Assembly (NCBI RefSeq): GCF_001422665.1 | Contig: NZ_LMLU01000001.1 | Span: 972,752 to 1,036,751 of the forward strand | Reading direction: 5' to 3' | Source: Arthrobacter sp. Leaf234 | GTDB taxonomy: Bacteria > Actinomycetota > Actinomycetes > Actinomycetales > Micrococcaceae | DNA: 64,000 nt | In this document: positions 1 through 8,529 of the stretch, piece after piece | How positions within the stretch are numbered: position 1 is the first letter of the stretch | Layout of the letters: every line of letters starts with the position of its first letter | The notes under the pieces: model-generated | Database searches by the model: none | The model's input: only the letters and a program-made list of their open reading frames with translations | What the model was told of the DNA's origin: nothing | Made by a program: the position numbers and the translations under genes

Positions 1-1033
1 GGGCCAGGAGGCTCTGCTCGATCGCGTCGCCGTTCTCCACGACGGCGAAGCAGTCGACGCGCCGGTCGCCGTCCGCCCACGTCTCGGCAGTGGGGGTCGC
101 CCGCAGCAGGGTGACCTGCAGATCGGTCGTGACGACGTCCGGATCGATGTCCTCCGACGCCGAGGCGCACGCAGCCTCCGCGCGGAGGCCGAGCTGGTCC
201 CGCCCGGGGAAGTCGGCGTCCTCCGGGTACTCCTCGGTGGCCACGAGCTGTGCGTTGTGGGGCTCGGTGCACTGGACCAGCACAGCCTCCTCGGTGATCA
301 CGGTGAAGTCCGCGAGGCACTCACCCGCCGCGATCGACGACGGGTCCACACGGTCCTCGTCCTCGGACCCGCCGAAGAGGGCCACCAGTACCCACACCAG
401 GAGGCCGAGGAGGACCACTGCGCCGACGACGAGCAGGAGGAGGGGACGGCCGCCGCGACGTGAGCGTGTACGGTCGCGCTTCGGGTGACCGTCCGTCCCG
501 CCGTCCGGCGTCGTGGGGATCCAGGCCGTCGCGCCCGGAACGGACCGGCCGCAGTCCGCTTCTCCCGAGGGCAGCCCGGCGGTGACTCCTGCGGCTCCCG
601 CGTCTCCTGCGGCGGCTGCCGTGCTCACGGACGCAGGATCGGTGCCCGGATAGACGCCGGGATCGCCGAGGCCGACCTCGCCGCCGCGTGGGGCGAAGGC
701 GTAGGGTCCGCCGACGGGATCCGTGTCCAGGGCCGCTTCCGTGCCCTGAGGATCGACCGCCGGCGAGCCTGGAGGCAGTGCTCCCGCGTCGGTGCCTGCG
801 TCGCCGCCCTTTTCGACGTCTTGATCGGTGCCTTGATCGGTGCCTTGATCGGTCCCTTGATCGGTGCCCGGATCGGTGCCTTGATCGACGTCTTGATCGA
901 CGTCTTGATCGACGTCTCGATCGCTGCCCGGATCGGTGCCCGGTCGGTCCGTCACCGCACCGTCGTGTCCCGCGCCGGCCGAGGCCTCCGGCTCGTGGCC
1001 GGGACGCCCCGGTACCTGCTCCTCGTCACTCAT
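1..1033 (-). CDS. Septum formation family membrane protein (3' end beyond window)
   Basis: The frame runs without a stop from an ATG at 1033 to the left edge, so about 344 residues are visible and the C-terminus is missing. The N-terminal ~195 residues are hydrophilic and rich in Asp, Gly, Pro and Thr, with 11 tandem tetrapeptides at residues 32-75. One hydrophobic segment follows at about 197-217, after a basic stretch. The outside part has the pattern of the Septum_form domain: AGECLADFT, then VQCTEPHNAQLVATEEYP, with spaced cysteines. This suggests a single-pass protein with a small Cys-containing extracellular domain. Its cellular role is not established; the family name comes from association with septum formation. 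I see no neighbour that clarifies the function. Confidence 0.8.
   Translation of the reverse strand, partial: MSDEEQVPGRPGHEPEASAGAGHDGAVTDRPGTDPGSDRDVDQDVDQDVDQGTDPGTDQGTDQGTDQGTDQDVEKGGDAGTDAGALPPGSPAVDPQGTEAALDTDPVGGPYAFAPRGGEVGLGDPGVYPGTDPASVSTAAAAGDAGAAGVTAGLPSGEADCGRSVPGATAWIPTTPDGGTDGHPKRDRTRSRRGGRPLLLLVVGAVVLLGLLVWVLVALFGGSEDEDRVDPSSIAAGECLADFTVITEEAVLVQCTEPHNAQLVATEEYPEDADFPGRDQLGLRAEAACASASEDIDPDVVTTDLQVTLLRATPTAETWADGDRRVDCFAVVENGDAIEQSLLA
809..940 (-). repeat. 12-bp tandem repeat coding for tetrapeptides
   Basis: Eleven consecutive 12-nt units encode the tetrapeptides GTDQ, GTDP, DVDQ and close variants at residues 32-75 of the septum-formation-family protein. Two sub-types (GTDx and DVDQ) occur in blocks, which suggests expansion by slippage or unequal exchange. 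The repeat keeps the reading frame whatever its copy number. Confidence 0.9.
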
Positions 1034-1334
1034 GGTGGGTCGCTGTCCCCTCGTCGTTCCTTGGCTCGTCGTCGGGGCCCTCCGGCATCGATGTCGACTC
1101 TAGCGACAAACCCGCCGCCGTCACGGTCCTCGTCCTCCGCGGGACGCCCGCGGGCTCGTTCGGGGCAGGCCGGGGCATCGTGTCCGCGCCTCGACCGCTC
1201 GGCATGGGGGTGCCCTCGAAAGCATGTAACCTATACTTACGACAAATTGACCGAATACTCCGGGGCCTCGCTGCAGCCTTGGGCCTCGCGCCCCAGTGAC
1301 CACCTCCGGATCGACGCAAAAAGGGGGTCACGCC

Positions 1335-1574
1335 ATGGGGCGCGGCCGTCAAAAGGCAAAAGCTACCAAGCAGGCACGGGACATGAAGTACTTCAGCCCG
1401 TCCACTGATTATTCGGCACTGCAGCGAGAGCTCACAGGCCCGGGTAGTCGTGCTTCCACCCGACGTACCGAACCCATCGAGCCGGTCGAGCCTGACTACT
1501 CGGAATATGCGGACAAGTACGCCGACGAGGTCGACGACGACGGTGAGGGGAGCGGCACGCGCCGCACCGGCTGA
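1335..1574 (+). CDS. DUF3073 family small protein
   Basis: A 79-residue protein starting MGRGRQKAKATKQARDMKYF, the typical N-terminus of the actinobacterial DUF3073 family. The basic head is followed by an acidic tail rich in Asp, Glu and Tyr. I chose the ATG at 1335 because it matches the family start and has a strong Shine-Dalgarno run (AAGGGGG) just upstream; an in-frame ATG at 1296 would add 13 unconserved residues. Its function is unknown. It stands alone, with a strong hairpin downstream. Confidence 0.85.
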   Translation: MGRGRQKAKATKQARDMKYFSPSTDYSALQRELTGPGSRASTRRTEPIEPVEPDYSEYADKYADEVDDDGEGSGTRRTG

Positions 1575-1601
1575 CCCGGCTCCGGCATCCACCGGTGAAC
1601 C

Positions 1602-1645
1602 GCACACGGCGCATCAGCCCTGACGGGCGATGCGCCGTTCTGTGT
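1602..1645. terminator. Terminator hairpin between convergent genes
   Basis: ACGGCGCATC (1606-1615) pairs with GATGCGCCGT (1629-1638). Nested inside are GCCC and GGGC around a TGAC loop, and GCACA/TGTGC can extend the base. It lies between the DUF3073 gene and the convergent ROK gene and could serve both. Confidence 0.6.
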
Positions 1646-1746
1646 GCCCGGAAGTCGACGAAGGTGGCCTCGCGCTCCGGACTCCACGCCGCGTCCGCGC
1701 ACGAACGGCCGCCCGGCACTGCCGCCGGGCAGACCGGGCGTCCTCG

Positions 1747-2958
1747 TCAGGCGGGTGAGGCGAGCAGGGGCTGGAAGGCCAGTTCGGCCGCCCCGACGAG
1801 GAGCAGCTCCGGCCCCAGTGCCGCGCGGCGGACGTCGACCCGTCCGGCCAGCGATGCCTCGTTCACCGCGTCCTCGAGGCGAGCGCCGGCGAAACCGACG
1901 AGTGAACCCAGGAAACCGCCGAGCACGATCAGCTCGGGGTCGAAGATGTTGACGAAGTCGACGAGGGCGACGGCGAGCAGCCCCACCTGCCGTTCCGCTT
2001 CGGCGAGGACCGCCTTGCCGGGGTCTCCGGACAGCAGGCGTTCCAGGGCCTCGATGCCTCCCCCGTCTGCTCCTGCAGCCTCCAGCAGGCGTTCCAGCCG
2101 CACCTCGGCGTCGAGGCAGCCGGACCGGCCGCAGTGGCAGGGCGATCCGCCCGGGCTGACGAGGGTGTGCCCCAGTTCGCCGCCGTACCCGCGGCTGCCG
2201 ACCAGTTGCGCGCCGCCGGTCACGATCCCGCCGCCGATGCCACTCGCGCTCCCATTGAGGTAGACGGCATCCGCAACACCGAGGGCGGCGCCGAAGATGC
2301 TCTCGGCCAGCGATCCGAGCGAGGCATCGTTCGCCGCCACGGCCGGCAGCGCCAGTGCCGAGCCGAAGGGTCCGGTGAGGTCGGTGTCCCGCCAGCCGAG
2401 GTGCGGCGCCACGAGGACGCGGCCGGTCCCGGCATTGACCAGCCCGGGCAGGGCGATCCCTACCCCGAGCACGCGGTCGAGACCTGTGAGGACGGGTTCG
2501 AGATCGGCCACGATCTCCCCGGTGAGGCGGACGGTGTCGTCGAGGGTGGGCAGGGTGTCGGTCTCCCGCCGGACGCGAGCGTGCACCCGGCCGCCGAGCC
2601 CGACGACGCCGACCGTCAGGGCGTCGATGTCCGGATTGACGGCGAGGACGGCGATACCGGGGTTGGCCTCGACGATCGGGCTGGGCCGTCCCACGCGGCC
2701 GCCGGTGGGCTCCGTCTCGCGGACCAGGTTCTTCCCGGTCAGGGCGAGGACGAGGGCGCCGACGGTCGATCGGTTGAACCCCGTGCGCCGGGTCAGCTCC
2801 GAGCGGGAGAGGGGGCCGTGGCGGTGGACCATCGTCAGGATCTGGGACAGGTTCTGCGCGCGGAGACCCTCGGTACCGTTCAGTGTGCCGGGTGACGACC
2901 GCACGTCCTGGCCTCCTTCGCTCCGCAGGAGGCCTCCGCCCACCTGATCAGGCCCCAT
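1747..2958 (-). CDS. ROK family transcriptional repressor (XylR/NagC type)
   Basis: 403 residues. A winged helix-turn-helix lies at about 30-85 (LSRSELTRRTGFNRSTVGAL) and is followed by a ROK sugar-kinase-like domain. The ROK zinc motif is intact: GELGH, then CHCGRSGCLD. ROK repressors with this layout commonly control xylose and N-acetylglucosamine genes in actinobacteria. The xylAB operon is 5 kb away and carries an inverted repeat over its promoter, so this protein is a good candidate for its regulator (inference). It lies immediately downstream of a LacI gene on the same strand, with 40 bp between them, so the two may be co-transcribed. The ATG at 2958 is the first start in the frame. Confidence 0.85.
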   Translation of the reverse strand: MGPDQVGGGLLRSEGGQDVRSSPGTLNGTEGLRAQNLSQILTMVHRHGPLSRSELTRRTGFNRSTVGALVLALTGKNLVRETEPTGGRVGRPSPIVEANPGIAVLAVNPDIDALTVGVVGLGGRVHARVRRETDTLPTLDDTVRLTGEIVADLEPVLTGLDRVLGVGIALPGLVNAGTGRVLVAPHLGWRDTDLTGPFGSALALPAVAANDASLGSLAESIFGAALGVADAVYLNGSASGIGGGIVTGGAQLVGSRGYGGELGHTLVSPGGSPCHCGRSGCLDAEVRLERLLEAAGADGGGIEALERLLSGDPGKAVLAEAERQVGLLAVALVDFVNIFDPELIVLGGFLGSLVGFAGARLEDAVNEASLAGRVDVRRAALGPELLLVGAAELAFQPLLASPA

Positions 2959-2998
2959 CGTATCCAGACCCTCGACGGAGCCCCTGCCCGGGTGGCGG

Positions 2999-4057
2999 TC
3001 AGGCGCGCTGCTGGGCGGCCGTCGTCGCCCGTGCCGACCCCTCGGACGGGGCCGCGGTGCTCTGGCGGACCACCAGGCTGGTCGCGAGGTCGAGCCTCAG
3101 GTTGTGGGGCCGCTCGCCGTCCCGCAGCCGGAGGACCATCCGCGTGGCCTCCTCCGCCATCTGGATGAGCGGCTGGTGGACGGTGGTCAGGGCCGGGCTG
3201 GACCACTGCGCCAGCTGCAGGTCGTCGTACCCGACGATCGAGAGCTCGTCCGGCACGCGGAGGCCGATCTGACGGGCGGCGTCGAGCACGCCGAGCGCCT
3301 GCAGGTCGCTGCCCGCGAAGATGGCGGTGGGCGGGTGCGGCCTGCGGAGCAGGGTGAACGCGTGGTCGCGTCCGCCGTCCACGTGGAAGTTGCCGTACCG
3401 GATGAAGCCTGGTTCGATCGGCAGGCCGGCCATGCCCATCGCGGACCGGTAGCCGTCGATGCGTGCGAGGGAGCACATCATGTCCTCGGGGCCGCTGATG
3501 GTGGCGATCCTCGTGTGGCCCAGATCGATCAGGTGGCGCGTGGCCATCATGCCGCCCGACCAGTTCGCCGACCCGACGGACGGGACGTCGGGGGAGGGGT
3601 CGCCCGCGGGATCGATGATGACGAACGGGATGGAGCGGGCTGCCAGCTTGGCCCGATAGTCCTGCGGCAGGTCGGAGAAGACGAGCACGACGCCGGCGGG
3701 ACGGCGGGCCATCACGCCCTCGATCCACTCCGGGCCGGGGGCGTGCCGCGTCCCTGATTCGGTCAGGACCACGCTCATCCCGTGTTCGCGCGCCACGTTC
3801 TCCACCCCGCGGATCAGCTCCAGCGCCCAGGCGCTCTCGAGCTCGTGGAAGACGAGTTCCACCAGGGCGGACTGACTGGCGGACACGAGGCGGCGCCGGT
3901 ACCCATGCTCCTCGAGGAGCTCCTCAACTTTCGATCGGGTTTTCGAGGAGACGTCGGACCGGCCGTTCAGCACCTTGGAGATGGTGGAGAGGGAGACGCC
4001 CGCCGCAGTTGCCAGCTGGGCGAGGGTGACGCGCGGTTCTTCCGCCGGGATCGACAT
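2999..4057 (-). CDS. LacI family transcriptional regulator
   Basis: 352 residues. The N-terminal HTH reads VTLAQLATAAGVSLSTISKV followed by LNGRSDVSSKTR, the classic LacI DNA-binding head with its hinge helix. The rest is a periplasmic-binding-protein-like sugar sensor (GYDDLQLAQWSSPALTTV near the C-terminus). The frame is open 39 codons further upstream, but the family start fits the ATG at 4057. It is 46% or so alike by eye in layout to the second LacI regulator at 9805-10830; I have not aligned them. It is probably a sugar-responsive repressor. Its target is not evident: a weak operator-like sequence (CAAAACTTTCGG, about 4194-4205) lies upstream. Confidence 0.85.
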   Translation of the reverse strand: MSIPAEEPRVTLAQLATAAGVSLSTISKVLNGRSDVSSKTRSKVEELLEEHGYRRRLVSASQSALVELVFHELESAWALELIRGVENVAREHGMSVVLTESGTRHAPGPEWIEGVMARRPAGVVLVFSDLPQDYRAKLAARSIPFVIIDPAGDPSPDVPSVGSANWSGGMMATRHLIDLGHTRIATISGPEDMMCSLARIDGYRSAMGMAGLPIEPGFIRYGNFHVDGGRDHAFTLLRRPHPPTAIFAGSDLQALGVLDAARQIGLRVPDELSIVGYDDLQLAQWSSPALTTVHQPLIQMAEEATRMVLRLRDGERPHNLRLDLATSLVVRQSTAAPSEGSARATTAAQQRA

Positions 4058-4351
4058 GCGGGACAGCTTACCTCGGCGCCTGAGCGCGATGCAGGCGCCG
4101 CCAGGTGCGGAATATGCCCCGCTGCGGAGAGGATCTCGTGCTGAGGCGTGACCGGCGGAAGCTCTCGGCACCACCTGGCTATCGACGCAGATGTCAAAAC
4201 TTTCGGACGGCGTTCACCCAGGAACTTCCGACCCTGGCTGTCCCGCAGCGCCGGCGGACGCCGCGGTGGGCTGTCCGGCGCGCCGGTGAACAGGCGGCGA
4301 ATCCCGGCATCCGCGGTGGCGCCCGGTTCCGCCCCGTGGTTGTCTGGCTTC

Positions 4352-5350
4352 ATGACCTCCCATGACGACACCCCGCTGCCGGACGAAGCCCGTCTCCGCG
4401 AAAGGGCGGACGCCCTGACACAGCCGGGGCGCTCCTGGGACTCCGACGAGCAGGGCTGGATCCGCGAGAACCTCCGCGAGGCAATCGACCACCTCGTGAG
4501 CGAGGGCTACACGGTCCGCGGTGGCCAGGGCCAGGATCCCGAGCTGATCGACCCCGGCGGGTCGGCCGTGGAGACCTGGCGTGAGGACTACCCCTACGAC
4601 GAGCGCGTCACGCGACAGGCCTACGAGCTGGAGAAGTACCGGTTGCAGATCGAGCTGCTCAAGTTCCAGTACTGGGGGCAGGACCACGACCTGCGGCACG
4701 TGATCGTCTTCGAAGGCAGGGATGCCGCGGGCAAGGGCGGCACCATCAAACGGTTCTCCGAGCACCTCAATCCGCGTGCTGCACGGTCCGTGGCGCTGGG
4801 CAAGCCGTCGGACCGGGAACAGGGCCAGTGGTACTTCCAGCGCTACGTCCAGCATCTGCCGACCACCGGGGAGATCGTGATGTTCGACCGCTCCTGGTAC
4901 AACCGGGCGAATGTGGAGCGGGTCATGGGGTTCTGCACGGACGACGAGTACGAGACCTTCATGCAGCAGGTACCCGGATACGAGAAGATGCTGGTGGATT
5001 CCGGGATCCATCTCACGAAGTTCTGGTTCTCCGTCACGCGTCGCGAGCAGCGGACCCGCTTCGCCATCCGCCAGATCGACCCCGTGCGCCGGTGGAAGCT
5101 GTCCCCCATGGATCTCGCGTCCCTCGATCGCTGGGACGACTACACGGCAGCGAAAGAGGCGATGTTCCTGCGGACGGACACCGATCATGCGCCCTGGATC
5201 ACGGTGCGGTCGAACGACAAGAAGCGTGCGCGGCTCAATGCCATGCGCTACTTCCTGAACCAGTTCGACTACGAGGACAAGGACCCGGACGTGGTGTACG
5301 GAGCGGATCCGCTGATCGTCCAGCGCGGCCGCGACGCCGTGGGTGACTAG
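4352..5350 (+). CDS. ppk2: Polyphosphate kinase 2 (PPK2)
   Basis: 332 residues. PPK2 enzymes transfer phosphate between polyphosphate and nucleotides, usually making NTP or NDP from polyphosphate. The Walker A motif GRDAAGKGG is at 122-130 and the Walker B region MFDRSWYNRA follows, with Asp179. The lid-region sequence WKLSPMDLASLDRWDDY is also typical. Family I PPK2 proteins are about 300 residues, so this one has a modestly longer N-terminus. I chose the ATG at 4352; the frame is open for 68 codons upstream, but those have no family resemblance. The phosphatase gene begins 5 nt after the stop, so the two probably form an operon. Confidence 0.93.
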   Translation: MTSHDDTPLPDEARLRERADALTQPGRSWDSDEQGWIRENLREAIDHLVSEGYTVRGGQGQDPELIDPGGSAVETWREDYPYDERVTRQAYELEKYRLQIELLKFQYWGQDHDLRHVIVFEGRDAAGKGGTIKRFSEHLNPRAARSVALGKPSDREQGQWYFQRYVQHLPTTGEIVMFDRSWYNRANVERVMGFCTDDEYETFMQQVPGYEKMLVDSGIHLTKFWFSVTRREQRTRFAIRQIDPVRRWKLSPMDLASLDRWDDYTAAKEAMFLRTDTDHAPWITVRSNDKKRARLNAMRYFLNQFDYEDKDPDVVYGADPLIVQRGRDAVGD

Positions 5351-5355
5351 CGCCC

Positions 5356-6120
5356 GTGCGGCTGATCCTGATCCGGCACGGCCAGACCCCCAGCAATGTG
5401 GTCGGAGCGCTGGACACGGCGTTCCCCGGAGCGCCACTCACGGCCCTCGGCGAAGCGCAGGCCGCGGCTCTTCCAGCGGCCCTGGCCCATGAGCCGATCG
5501 CCGGCATCCATGCCTCGCCCCTGCTGCGGACGCAGCTCACCGCGGCACCCCTCGGCGCTGCGCGGTCCCTGTCGGTGCAGGTGGTGCCCGGGCTCGAGGA
5601 GATCACGGCGGGCGCCCTGGAGATGCGCGCCGACGCGGTGGCCCGCCAGGAGTACGCTGCCTGCCTCGTCGGCTGGATGCACGGTGACCTCGACCGCAGC
5701 CTCCCCGGTGGGGTCGACGGGCACGGCTTCCTCCAACGGTTCGATGCCGCAATAGGGCGCCTCGCCGGGTCATACCGGGACCAGAACACCGTCGCCGTCG
5801 TCGCCCACGGTGCAGCGATCCGCGTCTACACGGCCCTCCGCACCGGGATGCACGGCGACCGGGCCGCGCAGCTCGACATCCGGAACACGGGCGCCGCAGT
5901 CCTCGACGGGTCGCCGACCGCCGGCTGGCACCTGGAACGGTGGCACCCCGAACCGCTCGGCGGCCTGCGGCTGGCGGACCACTCGGCCACCGACGCGACG
6001 GGCGAGAGTGCGGAGCACGTCGCCGAGGAGTCCGGGTCCCGGAGGAGGGCCGGAGGTGCGGCGAGCGTCGCGGGAGACGGCACTGTAGGCCTGCCGATGG
6101 ACCTTCGCAAGCGGCACTGA
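5356..6120 (+). CDS. Histidine phosphatase family protein
   Basis: 254 residues from a GTG start. The N-terminus LILIRHGQTPSN carries the RHG phosphohistidine motif of the phosphoglycerate mutase/acid phosphatase superfamily. VVAHGAAIRVY provides the second conserved His. Residues after about 200 form a polar, low-complexity tail. The substrate cannot be told from sequence. It lies 5 nt behind ppk2, which suggests a joint role in phosphate or nucleotide metabolism (inference). Confidence 0.85.
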   Translation: MRLILIRHGQTPSNVVGALDTAFPGAPLTALGEAQAAALPAALAHEPIAGIHASPLLRTQLTAAPLGAARSLSVQVVPGLEEITAGALEMRADAVARQEYAACLVGWMHGDLDRSLPGGVDGHGFLQRFDAAIGRLAGSYRDQNTVAVVAHGAAIRVYTALRTGMHGDRAAQLDIRNTGAAVLDGSPTAGWHLERWHPEPLGGLRLADHSATDATGESAEHVAEESGSRRRAGGAASVAGDGTVGLPMDLRKRH

Positions 6121-6358
6121 CGGCCGGATCGCGGCTGCGCTTCAGCCGACGCCCTCCCGCGGTCGACGATCGGCGCGCAGGGACGCGTCGGCCAATCGGT
6201 TCGGAGCGTCGTGCAGCTCGAAGGTGCACAGCGGGCAACTTAAGTCGCTTGCGCTGACCCTCGCCACTGCGTCACGGTAGTAAGCAGACTGATCATCCGG
6301 ATCCGGAGCAGAAGCCGGCCGGGCTGGTCATCCCTACTCACCAAGGAGCGCGAGCATC

Positions 6359-6979
6359 ATGTCAGCAGCAGAGAACACATCGGGTGCGAGCACCCCGAAG
6401 AGCCGGCGGAACGACGTCGTCGCGGCGGAGAAGGAGCAGTTCGGCGGCATCAAGTTCGGGTCGGCGTTCTTCGGGTGGCTGACGGCGATCGGCCTGACCG
6501 TCATCCTCAGCGCGTTGGCGACGGCGATCGGCGTCGGCATCGGGGCCTCCACCTCCAGCAGCGCGAACGAGGCGGCCGACCAGGCCCAGCAGAACGCCCA
6601 GACCATCGGGATCGTGAGCGGGATCGTCCTCGCCGTGATCCTGTTCATCGCCTACTACTGCGGCGGGTACGTGGCCGGCCGGATGGCCCGGTTCGACGGT
6701 GCCAAGCAGGGCCTCGCCGTCTGGCTGTGGGGCATCATCGTCGCGATCGTCCTCGCGATCCTCGCCGCGGTCGCCGGCGACCAGTTCAACGTGCTCTCGA
6801 ACCTCAATGGTGCGCCCAGCATCCGGTTCGACCGGGACATGCTGACCGCCAGCGGCCTCATCGCCTTGGCCATCGCCCTCCTCGTCCCGCTCGTCGCGGC
6901 GATCCTCGGTGGCAAGGCGGGCATGCACTTCCACCGCAAGGTCGACCAGGTCGGTATCGACCACCAGACCCACCGGTAG
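6359..6979 (+). CDS. Conserved four-helix membrane protein
   Basis: 206 residues with four predicted transmembrane segments: about 40-65, 82-108, 122-142 and 165-190. The N-terminal 30 residues are polar, and a short gap between TM1 and TM2 is rich in Ser and Ala. The pattern (YYCGGYVAGRMARFDGAKQG between TM2 and TM3) recurs in small actinobacterial membrane proteins of unknown function, resembling YrzE/TIGR04086-type proteins. AAGGAG lies about 11 nt before the ATG. No catalytic residues are visible. It is followed by a strong hairpin and the convergent xylB. Confidence 0.7.
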   Translation: MSAAENTSGASTPKSRRNDVVAAEKEQFGGIKFGSAFFGWLTAIGLTVILSALATAIGVGIGASTSSSANEAADQAQQNAQTIGIVSGIVLAVILFIAYYCGGYVAGRMARFDGAKQGLAVWLWGIIVAIVLAILAAVAGDQFNVLSNLNGAPSIRFDRDMLTASGLIALAIALLVPLVAAILGGKAGMHFHRKVDQVGIDHQTHR

Positions 6980-7005
6980 GCCGCGCGGGCCCTCAGGAGC
7001 AGAAA

Positions 7006-7027
7006 GGCACCCCCGGTCGGGGGTGCC
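7006..7027. terminator. Terminator between membrane protein gene and xylB
   Basis: A perfect 9-bp stem, GGCACCCCC (7006-7014) with GGGGGTGCC (7019-7027), and a 4-nt loop. It lies between convergent genes and could stop transcription from both sides. Confidence 0.7.
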
Positions 7028-7047
7028 TGTCCGCTGTGCGCGGGATG

Positions 7048-8526
7048 TCAGAACGAGAGCGACGCCAGGGCCGACCGGTACTGCTCGCGGATCACCGGCC
7101 GGTGGTCCGATGCACGGTCCTCGAGGGTGGCGACCGGCCAGGCCGGCCGGGCGCCGGCGAGGACCCACGCCGCCTGGACCGCCGCGCCCCGCGCCACGTA
7201 CTCCCCGGGCGCCGGGATGCGGACGGGCAGGTCGAAGACCTGTGCGGCCACGTCCTGGACCGCCCCGTTCTGGGCGGCGCCGCCGATCAGCAGGAGGTGC
7301 CGGGGGACGACGCCGGCTGCGCGGACGGCGTCCAGTGCGTCCGCCAGGCCGCAGAGCATGCCCTCGATGGCGGCACGGGCCATGTTCCCCCGGGTGGCCG
7401 AGGCGATGCTCAGGTTGTGGAAGCTCGCCTTGGCCGTCGGCAGGTTGGGCGTACGCTCACCCTCGAAGTAGGGGACGAGGACGACGCCCCCTGCCCCCGG
7501 CCCGGCGCTCCGGGCAAGCTCCGCGAAGCCATCGTGATCGACCCCCAGGACGTCCGCGACGGACGAGAGCACCCGCGCGGCGTTGAGCGTCGCCACCAGG
7601 GGCAGGAACAGCCCGCTGGCATCGGCGAAACCGGCCACCGTCCCGGAGGTGTCCGCGACGGCGTCCGCGGCGACGGCGAAGACCGTCCCGCTGGTGCCGA
7701 GGGACACGACGACGTCCCCCTCCTCCGCCCCGAGCCCCAGGGCAGCGCCGGCGTTGTCACCGGCGCCGGGTCCGAGGACGATGCGCTGGTCGGCTGACGC
7801 GAGGTAGGCAGCGTGCACCGTCCCCGCTGGAGCGGCGGGCCCCAGCACGCGCGGAAGCACGACGGTGTCCGGGTCCCCGGCGTCCCCGGCCTGCGCCTCG
7901 CGGGCCGGACGGCCCAGCATCTGCCCGAAGAGCGCGATGTCGTACGCCCCGGTGGTCGGATTCCAGTACGCGGTGCCACTCGCGTCCGAACGGTCGGTCA
8001 CGAGCTCGTCGAGCACCGGTCCGAGCGGCGACCCACCGTCGGGTCCGAAGCCGCGCAGCCGCCAGGTCAGCCAGTCGTGCGGCAGGGCCACGGCGGCGAT
8101 GCCCGGGACGACGTCGGGTTCGGCGTCACGGACCCACCGCACCTTCGTGCCGGTGAAGGACGCCACGGGCGCGGACCCGGTGCGGGCCACCAGGTCCGCG
8201 AGGCCGAGTTCGCCGATCAGATCCTCGGCAGCGCCCGCGGACCGGGTGTCGTTCCACAGGAGCGCGTCCCGCAGGACCCTGCCGTCGTGGCCCAGCAGCA
8301 CCATCCCGTGCTGCTGGCCGGCGATCGCCAGGCCGTCGACGTCGGAGCCGAGGCCGTCCGCCTCCTCCAGTGCGGCGAGCAGTGCCTGCCACCACGCTTC
8401 CGGGTCGACCTCCGTGCCCTCCGGGTGGAGGGCACGTCCGGTGCGGACCTCGGCGCCGGTCGCGGTGTCGACGACGACGACCTTGCAGCTCTGCGTCGAG
8501 GAGTCGACGCCGGTGACGAGGGCCAT
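7048..8526 (-). CDS. xylB: Xylulokinase
   Basis: 492 residues of the FGGY carbohydrate kinase family. It phosphorylates D-xylulose to xylulose 5-phosphate, the second step of the isomerase route. The start VTGVDSSTQSCKVVVVD carries the phosphate-binding DSSTQS motif. GQQHGMVLLG and LLWNDTRS are typical of xylulokinases, and GPGAGDNAGAALGLG and LLIGGAAQNGAVQDVAAQVF mark the ATPase core. It begins 3 nt after the xylA stop, so the two form a xylAB operon transcribed from the promoter at about 9765. Confidence 0.95.
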   Translation of the reverse strand: MALVTGVDSSTQSCKVVVVDTATGAEVRTGRALHPEGTEVDPEAWWQALLAALEEADGLGSDVDGLAIAGQQHGMVLLGHDGRVLRDALLWNDTRSAGAAEDLIGELGLADLVARTGSAPVASFTGTKVRWVRDAEPDVVPGIAAVALPHDWLTWRLRGFGPDGGSPLGPVLDELVTDRSDASGTAYWNPTTGAYDIALFGQMLGRPAREAQAGDAGDPDTVVLPRVLGPAAPAGTVHAAYLASADQRIVLGPGAGDNAGAALGLGAEEGDVVVSLGTSGTVFAVAADAVADTSGTVAGFADASGLFLPLVATLNAARVLSSVADVLGVDHDGFAELARSAGPGAGGVVLVPYFEGERTPNLPTAKASFHNLSIASATRGNMARAAIEGMLCGLADALDAVRAAGVVPRHLLLIGGAAQNGAVQDVAAQVFDLPVRIPAPGEYVARGAAVQAAWVLAGARPAWPVATLEDRASDHRPVIREQYRSALASLSF

Positions 8527-8529
8527 GGA

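Noticed and set aside
4194..4205. CAAAACTTTCGG as an operator of the LacI protein at 2999-4057
   Set aside because: It resembles CGAAACTTTCG but the dyad is incomplete and single.
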